Positions 57,186-64,000 of a DNA stretch of 64,000 nucleotides are shown here, in pieces (position 1 is the first letter of the stretch; every line of letters begins with the position of its first letter). Position numbers and translations under genes: made by a program. The stretch covers positions 2,976,001 through 3,040,000 of the forward strand of contig NC_015145.1 in the NCBI RefSeq assembly GCF_000189535.1, written 5' to 3'. The notes under the pieces are model-generated. The model was not told the DNA's origin and did no database searches. It saw only the letters and a list, made by a program, of their open reading frames with translations. This DNA comes from Pseudarthrobacter phenanthrenivorans Sphe3. GTDB lineage: Bacteria; Actinomycetota; Actinomycetes; Actinomycetales; Micrococcaceae.

Positions 57186-57794
57186 TCAGGAGACTTTCTT
57201 GAGGAACGCGGACGCGTGGGCTTCCAGTCCCTTGCCTTCCTTGCCGCCCACGGCGACGTCCCACCGCCACAGGAGGTTCCCGTCCACCAGGCCGAAGATC
57301 CTGGTGGCGGCGCTGTAATCCTTGGAGTGGCTGCCGCGCATCACCATATCCGTGGTGAGCTGGATCTGCGGACCCTTGATCTGCCCGTAGTACAACTCAG
57401 AAATGCCGCCCGGATGCGAGATTGACACCGAGATGTCGAAGCCGCCCTCCTTGTTGCGCAGCGCCTCGACTTCGTCGGCACTCTTCAACGCGGGAACGAT
57501 GTCGGCGGGAATCAGCCCGGGGCCGCCGTCGGCATCCAACTGTTTGCGCTCCAGCGCCCAGAAGCCGGTCTCCACCGTGAGCGGCCGCAGGCGCGTACCG
57601 TCGTCGTCAGTCAGCCAGCTTTCGGCACGGTACTGAAGGTAAGGCAGCCCGTTGTGCGTGAACGACACGTGCTGCAGGAAGTGCTCCGAGTCCTCATCCC
57701 CGCTGCCGAGCCGGCCGCGGCCCTCCCACTCACCAATGAGCCAGGACAGGGGAACAAGTTCCGGGGTCAGATCTGTAGGAATCTCAATGGGCAC
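57186..57794 (-). CDS. Nitrobindin-like heme-binding protein (FABP/DUF1794 family)
   Basis: 202 residues. The WLIGEWEGRGR motif near residue 18 marks the lipocalin-like beta-barrel, and EAHASAF at the C-terminus supplies the histidine expected to bind heme. Family members bind ferric heme and react with NO or peroxynitrite. It is 96 bp upstream of ygfZ on the same strand. Exact role inferred from family. Confidence 0.88.
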   Translation of the reverse strand: MPIEIPTDLTPELVPLSWLIGEWEGRGRLGSGDEDSEHFLQHVSFTHNGLPYLQYRAESWLTDDDGTRLRPLTVETGFWALERKQLDADGGPGLIPADIVPALKSADEVEALRNKEGGFDISVSISHPGGISELYYGQIKGPQIQLTTDMVMRGSHSKDYSAATRIFGLVDGNLLWRWDVAVGGKEGKGLEAHASAFLKKVS

Positions 57795-57836
57795 AGCAAT
57801 TACCTCTGGAAACGGCTAGCTCCGGGAAAAAGGCGT

Positions 57837-57950
57837 CTACTTCTGGCCCTTGAACAGCCGGTAGACCACGAAGCCGGCAAACCAGGCCATGGCGAGGCTG
57901 GCGATGCCGAGCAGGACAAGGAAGAAGATTTCAAAAGCAAGTACGGACAT
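57837..57950 (-). CDS. Small membrane protein, 37 residues, unknown function
   Basis: MSVLAFEIFFLVLLGIASLA, continuing to a single membrane helix and the short tail VVYRLFKGQK. Upstream ribosome-binding site is weak, but it is compact and fits exactly between the neighbouring minus-strand genes. No function recognised. Confidence 0.6.
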   Translation of the reverse strand: MSVLAFEIFFLVLLGIASLAMAWFAGFVVYRLFKGQK

Positions 57951-57967
57951 GATGCCATCCTAACGCG

Positions 57968-58735
57968 TTAGTAGATGAGTAGTTTGTCTATGAAGTAAGC
58001 AAGGGAACCCACTGCGGCCACAGGGGCAAGGCCCATGCCCAGGGCGGCCGCAATGTTCAGAGGGGCACCGCGGAGGGTGACCAGCCGCCGGAAGCTGGCC
58101 AGCACCGCACCCACCACGACGCCGAAAATGGCGGCCGGGACCACTTCGATGTCCGAAAGCACCAGGCCGGCCAGTGGCCCGGCCAGCCCTGCCATCACAA
58201 TTCCAAGGGGCGCCACGATGGTGTCCGGCCAGCGGATCAGTCCGGCGAGCAGGGCAACCGCGGCGCTGATGGCGGCCACCAGGAGCATTTCACGGACACC
58301 GTTGAACCGTGCTCCTGCTATCCATCCGGAGCCCAGGCAGGCGAGCAGCACACCTGCACAGCAGCCGAGCGTCGACTCCAGCCGCTGCGCCTGTCCGGTT
58401 CCGCGGATCAGCTGCACTACGAAAACCGCCATCATGCCCAGCGCGATGAATGCCGGGGTCCAGTCCAGGTAGCCCGGGGCGGGAGCAAACCCGGCGGCGA
58501 CCGCTGACGCGGCGCCCGGCACGGCGATCACCGCGGCAAGCGTCTTCTTCGCGGGGATCCGGAGGAAGTGCGGCCAGCCAAAGCCGATGGCAGCGGCAAT
58601 GGCAACAGCTACGCCCATGAGGACCTCGCGCGAGGTGTAAACCCCGGCGATGATGGCGGCCAGGCCGGCCACCCCCACGACGCCGATGGTCCACGAGCCC
58701 AAAGACTGTGCCGGCGCCTGCAACTCCGCCGTCAT
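57968..58735 (-). CDS. Multi-pass membrane protein, unknown function
   Basis: 255 residues, largely hydrophobic with about eight transmembrane helices; polar loops carry few charged residues. No family signature I recognise. It ends 17 bp before the small membrane protein gene and may form a unit with it and the nitrobindin gene. Confidence 0.85.
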   Translation of the reverse strand: MTAELQAPAQSLGSWTIGVVGVAGLAAIIAGVYTSREVLMGVAVAIAAAIGFGWPHFLRIPAKKTLAAVIAVPGAASAVAAGFAPAPGYLDWTPAFIALGMMAVFVVQLIRGTGQAQRLESTLGCCAGVLLACLGSGWIAGARFNGVREMLLVAAISAAVALLAGLIRWPDTIVAPLGIVMAGLAGPLAGLVLSDIEVVPAAIFGVVVGAVLASFRRLVTLRGAPLNIAAALGMGLAPVAAVGSLAYFIDKLLIY

Positions 58736-59075
58736 GCGGAACCCGGCCTGGACTTAGTTTCTGCACTCACTGCGCTGCAATCCCATCCTGGCGTCGACCT
58801 GGAAAGGCGGAGCCGCCCTTCGGGGAGGGCGTCGGGGCCCCCGGCTCAATCCTGCCCTATATGAACGGCATATGTCGCAAAATGTAACCCTGACAGGGCC
58901 GAATCCATGGCGATAAAGGACCCGCCGGGTATACTCAAAGCTCAGCTAAGCTCCCTGCCAAGGCTGGCCGGCCGGCTCTTCAGGAACGGCCCAACACCGG
59001 GGCGGGAAGCCAGTACCGGCCGGTTAAAACCCGGTTCAGTCGCCCAATGATGCGCGGACGGCCCTTGGAGGAACA
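58736..59075 (+). promoter_or_regulatory. Region upstream of glnR, no gene
   Basis: 340 bp without a gene. TATACT (58931-58936) is a good -10 for glnR, about 140 bp before its start. ATGTAACCC (58880-58888) resembles half of a GlnR operator but I see no clear second half. Confidence 0.4.
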
Positions 59076-59774
59076 ATGTCGCACATCCTGCTCTTGACGA
59101 ACAGCACTGGCTCTTCGGTGGACATCCTGCCTGCCTTGGAATTGCTGAACCACCGCGTCCACATCCTCCCTGCCGAACCCACCGCCCTCCTGGAAACGGA
59201 CCCGTGCGACATCGTGCTGCTGGATGCCCGCAAGGACCTGGTGGGTGCACGCTCCCTCACCCAGCTTCTGAAAGCCACGGGCCTGAGCGCACCGCTGGTC
59301 CTGATCCTGACCGAAGGCGGCATGGCCGCCGTTTCCTCGGCCTGGGCCGTAGATGACATCGTTCTGGACTCTGCCGGCCCCGCCGAGGTGGAAGCCCGGA
59401 TCAGGCTGTCCGTTGCCCGTGCCGTGCCGGAGCAGGAGGACGCACCCACTGAAATCCGCGCCGCCGGCGTCATCATCGACGAGGCAAGCTATACAGCCCG
59501 CGTCAATGGCGCTCCCCTTAACCTGACGTTCAAGGAATTCGAGCTGCTGAAGTACCTGGCGCAGCACCCGGGCCGCGTCTTCACCCGGCAGCAGCTGCTC
59601 ACCGAAGTCTGGGGCTACGACTACTACGGTGGAACCCGCACCGTGGATGTCCACGTCCGGCGTCTGCGTGCCAAGCTCGGCGCCGACCACGAAAACCTCA
59701 TCAGCACGGTCCGCAATGTGGGCTACCGCCTCACCCTGGTGCGTCAGCAGGAGGACGAACTCACCGAGGCCTGA
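59076..59774 (+). CDS. glnR: GlnR-type orphan OmpR-family transcriptional regulator
   Basis: 232 residues. The receiver-like half ([41 protein letters not shown]) has the GlnR character, and no partner kinase lies nearby. The C-terminal winged helix ([20 protein letters not shown] then [17 protein letters not shown]) binds DNA. GlnR controls nitrogen uptake and assimilation genes such as glnA and amtB in actinobacteria. A GGAGGAACA site precedes ATG 59076. Confidence 0.86.
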   Translation: MSHILLLTNSTGSSVDILPALELLNHRVHILPAEPTALLETDPCDIVLLDARKDLVGARSLTQLLKATGLSAPLVLILTEGGMAAVSSAWAVDDIVLDSAGPAEVEARIRLSVARAVPEQEDAPTEIRAAGVIIDEASYTARVNGAPLNLTFKEFELLKYLAQHPGRVFTRQQLLTEVWGYDYYGGTRTVDVHVRRLRAKLGADHENLISTVRNVGYRLTLVRQQEDELTEA

Positions 59775-59807
59775 GCGTCCGCGCAGCTTCCCGTATAGCC
59801 TTGCCTC

Positions 59808-60779
59808 ATGACTCCAGCGCACCCCGAGAAGTGGCCCGTCCATGTTGAACGAGGCGCCGTTGACCAGCAGCTCCTGAGGGATTGCAGGGACCTCCTGGCC
59901 GCGGCCGAGGAATCCGACGGCAATCCGTCCATCTCGGAGCAGACCCTTGTGACCATGCGGGCGGGGGACTCCGCGGAGCACTCCCTGCTGACCCTGGCGC
60001 TGTATGCCCCTGACGAGGACTCCGACCCCGCCTCCGGCCAGGATCTCGCCGGTTTCGCGGTGGTGGTGGAAGCGCCGGACGGCACCGGAGTGCTGGAGAT
60101 CGCGGTCCACCCCAGCTACCGAAACCAGGGCGTTGCGGACCGGCTGGCGGGCGCCCTGAAGGAACGCCGCGGGCTGGACGGGCTGAAGGCGTGGTCCCAT
60201 GGCAACCATGAGGCCGCTGCTGACCTGGCCGCCCGCTACGGCTTCGGTCCCATCCGCGAGCTTTGGAAGATGAGGATGACGACGGCGGGAGCGGACCTTC
60301 CCGAGCCTTACCTTCCGGAGGGCGTCTCCCTCCGCACTTTCGTGCCGGGGAAGGACGAGGAGCCATGGCTCGCCCTGAACCGGGCCGCCTTCGCCCACCA
60401 CCCCGAACAAGGGAGTCTCACCCGGGCCGACCTCGACGCGCGGATGGCGGAGGAGTGGTTCGATCCTGCAGGGTTCTTCCTGGCTGAAGACGGCCGGGGC
60501 AACCTGCTCGGCTACCACTGGACCAAGGTGCACCCGCGGCACGGCGGCCACCCGGCCATCGGGGAGGTCTACGCGGTGGGTGTGGCGCCGGAGGCGCAGG
60601 GCACGGGCCTCGGCAAGGCGTTGACGATTGCCGGTATCCGGTACCTCCAGGGCCTGGGGCTGCACGCCGTCATGCTGTACACCGACGCCGATAATGCCCC
60701 GGCCGTTGCGCTGTACCGCAAGCTGGGCTTCACCCGCTGGGACATGGACGTGATGTACGGGCCGGTGGCAGCCGGGTAG
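59808..60779 (+). CDS. mshD: Mycothiol synthase
   Basis: 323-residue protein with two GNAT domains (VHPSYRNQGVADRLAGAL and VAPEAQGTGLGKALTIAG). MshD acetylates the Cys-GlcN-Ins precursor in the last step of mycothiol synthesis. It ends MYGPVAAG after RKLGFTRWDMDV, typical of MshD. It lies between glnR and ppk. It supports an actinobacterial host. Confidence 0.95.
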   Translation: MTPAHPEKWPVHVERGAVDQQLLRDCRDLLAAAEESDGNPSISEQTLVTMRAGDSAEHSLLTLALYAPDEDSDPASGQDLAGFAVVVEAPDGTGVLEIAVHPSYRNQGVADRLAGALKERRGLDGLKAWSHGNHEAAADLAARYGFGPIRELWKMRMTTAGADLPEPYLPEGVSLRTFVPGKDEEPWLALNRAAFAHHPEQGSLTRADLDARMAEEWFDPAGFFLAEDGRGNLLGYHWTKVHPRHGGHPAIGEVYAVGVAPEAQGTGLGKALTIAGIRYLQGLGLHAVMLYTDADNAPAVALYRKLGFTRWDMDVMYGPVAAG

Positions 60780-60905
60780 TCCGGCGCGCCGGCAGGGGCG
60801 CGGCCCGGAATTCCACCGCCTTGGCCGTGCTGAATGCTTGTAAGGTTGAAGCAGAACCGCGCAGGCCGGCAGCGCCAGCATCAACCGCCAGGTAAAGGAG
60901 ATGCC

Positions 60906-63155
60906 ATGAACCCGGAACCTTCCGGAACAGCCACGTCCCAGGATGTTGCAGTGCCGGTGCGTGCCCGCTTCGGCTCCTCGGAGGTACCGGCGTCACGGGC
61001 CACCCAGGACCGCATAGACATCCCGGAGTTTGCGCCGAACCTGCAGCCTGAAGGCGATATCCGCCCGGACCGCTTCCTGGACCGTGAACTGAGCTGGCTC
61101 AGCTTCAACTCCCGGGTGCTGGAACTGGCCGAGGACCCCACCCTGCACCTGCTGGAACGGGTCAGCTTCCTCTCGATTTTCGCCTCCAACCTGGACGAGT
61201 TCTTCATGGTCCGGGTGGCCGGGCTGAAGCGGCGCATCGCCACCGGCCTTGCAGTGCCCTCCCCCGCCGGGCTGAGCCCGGTTGAGGTGCTCGAACGGAT
61301 CAGCGCGGAAGCCCACCGGCTCCAGCAGCGGCACGCGCAGGTGTACGCAGACCAGATCCGGCCTGCCCTGGCCTATGAACACATCCACCTCATGCACTGG
61401 GACGAACTGGATGACGCAGCCAAGCAGCAGCTGAGCGTCATGTTCGCCGAAAAAGTGTTCCCCATCCTTACGCCGCTGGCGGTGGACCCGGCCCACCCCT
61501 TCCCGTACATTTCCGGCTTGTCGCTCAACCTGGCAGTGGTGGTGCGCAACCCGATCAGCGACAAGGAGCTCTTCGCCCGTGTCAAGGTGCCGGACCAGCT
61601 CCCTCGCCTGATCTCCATCGACGGTCCCCGTGCCGGCGCGGTGGCGGGCCGGGTGGCCCGCTTCATCGCCCTTGAGGAAGTCATCTCCGTCCACCTGGAC
61701 AAACTCTTCCCCGGGATGGAGGTCCTGGAGCACCACACCTTCCGCGTCACCAGGAACGAGGACGTGGAGGTGGAAGAGGACGACGCCGAGAACCTCCTGC
61801 AGGCCCTCGAAAAGGAACTGCTGCGGCGCCGCTTCGGCCCGCCTGTCCGGCTCGAGGTCACCAATGACATCAACCCGAACATCCGCGCGCTGCTGATCCG
61901 CGAGCTGGGCGTCGAGGAATCCGAGGTGTATTCCGTTCCGGCTCCCCTGGACCTGCGTGGGCTGTCCGTGATCGCCGCCATCGACCGTGCCGACCTCCAC
62001 TACCCCAAGCACGTCCCGCACACGTCCCGATACCTCAACGAGTCGGAGACGTCCAAGGCCGCCAACGTGTTTGCGGCCATGCGCCGGCGGGACATCCTGC
62101 TGCACCACCCCTACGACTCGTTCTCCACCTCCGTCCAGGCCTTCCTGGAGCAGGCCGCCGCGGATCCCAAGGTCCAGGCCATCAAGCAGACCCTGTACCG
62201 CACGTCCGGCGACTCGCCCATCGTCGACGCGCTGATCGATGCGGCCGAGGCCGGCAAGCAGGTCCTTGCCCTGGTGGAGATCAAGGCGCGGTTTGACGAG
62301 CAGGCAAACATTTCCTGGGCCCGCAAGCTGGAACAGGCCGGCGTGCACGTGGTCTACGGCATCGTGGGCCTCAAGACGCACTGCAAGCTCTCGCTGGTGG
62401 TCCGGCAGGAGGTGGACGGGCTCCGCCGGTACTGCCACATCGGCACCGGCAACTACCACCCCCGGACCGCCCGCTACTACGAGGACCTGGGCCTGCTGAC
62501 CGCCAACGAGCAGGTGGGCGAGGACCTGTCCAAGCTGTTCAACCAGCTTTCCGGCTACGCCCCCAAGTCCACGTTCAAGAGGCTGCTGGTGGCACCGCGT
62601 TCTGTCCGTTCGGGCCTGATCGACCGGATTGAAACCGAGATCCGCAACGCCCGGGCCGGGGTTCCCGGGCGGGTGCAGATCAAGGTGAACTCCATGGTGG
62701 ATGAGGCCATCATCGATTCCCTGTACCGTGCCTCGCAGGCCGGTGTGAAGGTGGACGTGGTGGTCCGCGGAATCTGCTCCCTGCGGCCCGGCGTGCCCGG
62801 CCTCAGCGAAAACATCACGGTCCGCTCCATCCTGGGCAGGTTCCTGGAACACTCCCGTGTGTTCGCCTTCGCCAACGGCGGGGACCCGGTGGTGTACATC
62901 GGCTCGGCAGACATGATGCACCGCAACCTGGACCGCCGCGTGGAAGCACTGGTGCAGCTCGCGAGCGCCGACGACATCAACTACGTCCTGGACCTGCTCA
63001 AGCGCTACATGGCACCCGGAACCGCCAGCTGGCACCTGGACAACGAGGGCAACTGGACACGGCACCACCTGGCTGAGGACGGCAGGCCGCTCGAGGACGT
63101 CCAGTCCTGGCTGCTGGCCTCCCGCCCCCGGCAGCGCAGCCTGAGCCGGCGGTAA
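60906..63155 (+). CDS. ppk: Polyphosphate kinase (PPK1)
   Basis: 749 residues. Transfers ATP gamma-phosphate to long-chain polyphosphate. The phosphorylated histidine corresponds to H511 in [21 protein letters not shown]; other motifs include [12 protein letters not shown] and [18 protein letters not shown] 60906 with AAAGGAGATGCC upstream is preferred to an in-frame start 72 bp earlier. The next gene starts 11 bp after the stop; they are probably co-transcribed. Confidence 0.95.
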   Translation: MNPEPSGTATSQDVAVPVRARFGSSEVPASRATQDRIDIPEFAPNLQPEGDIRPDRFLDRELSWLSFNSRVLELAEDPTLHLLERVSFLSIFASNLDEFFMVRVAGLKRRIATGLAVPSPAGLSPVEVLERISAEAHRLQQRHAQVYADQIRPALAYEHIHLMHWDELDDAAKQQLSVMFAEKVFPILTPLAVDPAHPFPYISGLSLNLAVVVRNPISDKELFARVKVPDQLPRLISIDGPRAGAVAGRVARFIALEEVISVHLDKLFPGMEVLEHHTFRVTRNEDVEVEEDDAENLLQALEKELLRRRFGPPVRLEVTNDINPNIRALLIRELGVEESEVYSVPAPLDLRGLSVIAAIDRADLHYPKHVPHTSRYLNESETSKAANVFAAMRRRDILLHHPYDSFSTSVQAFLEQAAADPKVQAIKQTLYRTSGDSPIVDALIDAAEAGKQVLALVEIKARFDEQANISWARKLEQAGVHVVYGIVGLKTHCKLSLVVRQEVDGLRRYCHIGTGNYHPRTARYYEDLGLLTANEQVGEDLSKLFNQLSGYAPKSTFKRLLVAPRSVRSGLIDRIETEIRNARAGVPGRVQIKVNSMVDEAIIDSLYRASQAGVKVDVVVRGICSLRPGVPGLSENITVRSILGRFLEHSRVFAFANGGDPVVYIGSADMMHRNLDRRVEALVQLASADDINYVLDLLKRYMAPGTASWHLDNEGNWTRHHLAEDGRPLEDVQSWLLASRPRQRSLSRR

Positions 63156-63166
63156 GGGCCACTGCT

Positions 63167-64000
63167 TTGTCGAGCGACGTTAAAGCGACTGTTTTGTCGA
63201 GCGATGCACTTGTAGCGGACCAGACAGACCACCCCGGGGAACCAGTAGCCGTCACGGCTGCCGGTGCCCTGCCCTGGCGGGTGGTCAAGGACAAACTGGA
63301 AGTCCTGCTGATCCACCGCCCCCGCTATGACGACTGGTCCTGGCCCAAGGGCAAGATCGACGACGGCGAAACCATCCCCGAGTGCGCTGTCCGGGAAATC
63401 CAGGAGGAGATCGGCCTGACCGCCCAGTTGGGCATCCCGCTGCCGCCCATCCACTACCACGTGGCTTCCGGGCTGAAGGTGGTCCATTACTGGGCAGTGA
63501 AAGTGAACGGTGCCCGCCTGCTTCCCGACGGCAAGGAGGTGGACAGCGTCATGTGGTGCACGCCAGACAAGGCGGCGTCCCTGCTGTCCAATCCATCCGA
63601 CGTCGTGCCCCTTGAATACCTGCAGGAAGCCCACAGGCGCGGGGAGCTGGACACGTGGCCGCTCCTGGTCCTCCGCCACGCGAAGGCGAAGCCTCGCTCC
63701 TCGTGGAGCAAAGCGGAAGGCGAGCGGCCGCTGGCTGCCACCGGGACGCGGCAGGCGCAGGCAGTAAGCCGGCTCCTGCATGCCTGGAAGCCGCCGCGCG
63801 TGGTGACAAGTCCCTGGCTGCGGTGTGTCGCCACCGTGGCACCCTACGCCAAGGCTGCCGGCGCCAAGGTGAAACTCGTTGAAGCCCTCACCGAACACCG
63901 GCATGAGCGCAGCCCCAAGAAGACCGCCGCCGTCATTGAAGCCCTCTTCGACAAGCAGCGGCCGGTGGCGGTCTGCACGCACCGGCCGGCCCTGCCCACG
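63167..64000 (+). CDS. Nudix hydrolase fused to histidine phosphatase (MutT1-like), partial
   Basis: 278 residues are visible before the window edge. The Nudix box reads GKIDDGETIPECAVREIQEE plus IGL, matching GX5EX7REUXEEXGU. A SixA-like histidine phosphatase follows with LLVLRHAKAKPRSSW (catalytic His). This fusion is the MutT1 8-oxo-(d)GTP/diadenosine-polyphosphate hydrolase design known from mycobacteria. No ATG is available: TTG 63167 (AAGGG upstream) or TTG 63194 must be used, since upstream frames are closed or lie inside ppk. The first 40 residues contain a direct repeat of TTTGTCGAGCGA. Confidence 0.88.
   Translation, partial: MSSDVKATVLSSDALVADQTDHPGEPVAVTAAGALPWRVVKDKLEVLLIHRPRYDDWSWPKGKIDDGETIPECAVREIQEEIGLTAQLGIPLPPIHYHVASGLKVVHYWAVKVNGARLLPDGKEVDSVMWCTPDKAASLLSNPSDVVPLEYLQEAHRRGELDTWPLLVLRHAKAKPRSSWSKAEGERPLAATGTRQAQAVSRLLHAWKPPRVVTSPWLRCVATVAPYAKAAGAKVKLVEALTEHRHERSPKKTAAVIEALFDKQRPVAVCTHRPALPT

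Noticed and set aside
58980..63068. Minus-strand frames of 634 and 691 codons opposite glnR, mshD and ppk
   Set aside because: They cover several well-supported plus-strand genes and have no conserved motif.

Overview
The window is chromosomal, high-GC actinobacterial DNA. The ribosomal and RNA polymerase proteins, the mycothiol synthase (mshD), the GlnR-type orphan regulator, the clade-X 6-phosphofructokinase and the tRNA-Trp/secE/nusG/rplK/rplA order all point to Micrococcaceae, most likely Arthrobacter or Pseudarthrobacter. The genus is inferred from protein character, not from a database search.

Layout. Positions 1-10481 hold the spc/alpha ribosomal block on the minus strand, read right to left: rplN, rplX, rplE, rpsH, rplF, rplR, rpsE, rpmD, rplO, a terminator, secY, adk, a hairpin, map, an inserted NylC-like P1 peptidase gene, infA, rpmJ, rpsM, rpsK, and rpoA cut by the window edge. 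Positions 18859-24217 hold the S10 block (rpsJ, rplC, rplD, rplW, rplB, rpsS, rplV, rpsC, rplP, rpmC, rpsQ). A GH1 beta-glucosidase (24602-26038) separates it from the str operon (rpsL, rpsG, fusA, tuf; 26300-30782), followed upstream by rpoC and rpoB. Further right come a thiolase and a YbaK-type deacylase (plus strand), rplL/rplJ with an attenuator leader, two tandem GNAT genes, rplA, rplK, nusG, secE and tRNA-Trp. From 47.8 kb on the genes are ordinary chromosome: an aminotransferase, a PspC/LiaFSR-like envelope-stress cluster, pfkA, GNAT, ankyrin and YgfZ proteins, a nitrobindin-like protein, glnR, mshD, ppk, and a partial Nudix plus histidine-phosphatase gene.

The unusual part is 10.9-18.7 kb. 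Between rplN and rpsQ, normally neighbours, sit about 7.8 kb of nested insertion sequences with no cargo. An IS30-family element (10929-15777) and an IS3-family element (15814-18672) are inserted in one composite palindromic repeat whose intact relative lies at 49031-49163. The IS30 transposase gene is split by an IS110-family element (11690-15293), which is itself split by an intact IS21-family element (12952-15093, 5-bp target duplication). The IS3 transposase gene is split by a second IS110-family element (16934-18351). Both IS110 elements entered exactly at conserved DDE catalytic codons of their victims.

For the first IS110 element a candidate bridge RNA can be read directly in its non-coding end. 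Two stem-loops carry four short guides that match the left and right halves of the IS30 target and of the element's own joined ends. The IS21 copy landed at the 3' foot of this RNA, separating it from the transposase gene. The rpsQ terminator and the separate rplN leader/promoter were left outside the insertions, which explains how the cell tolerates them.

Two dispersed palindromic repeat families also stand out: a 66-bp hairpin with three copies (3236, 31108, 40881) and the composite ACGCTCT repeat (two copies, one now used as an IS landing pad).
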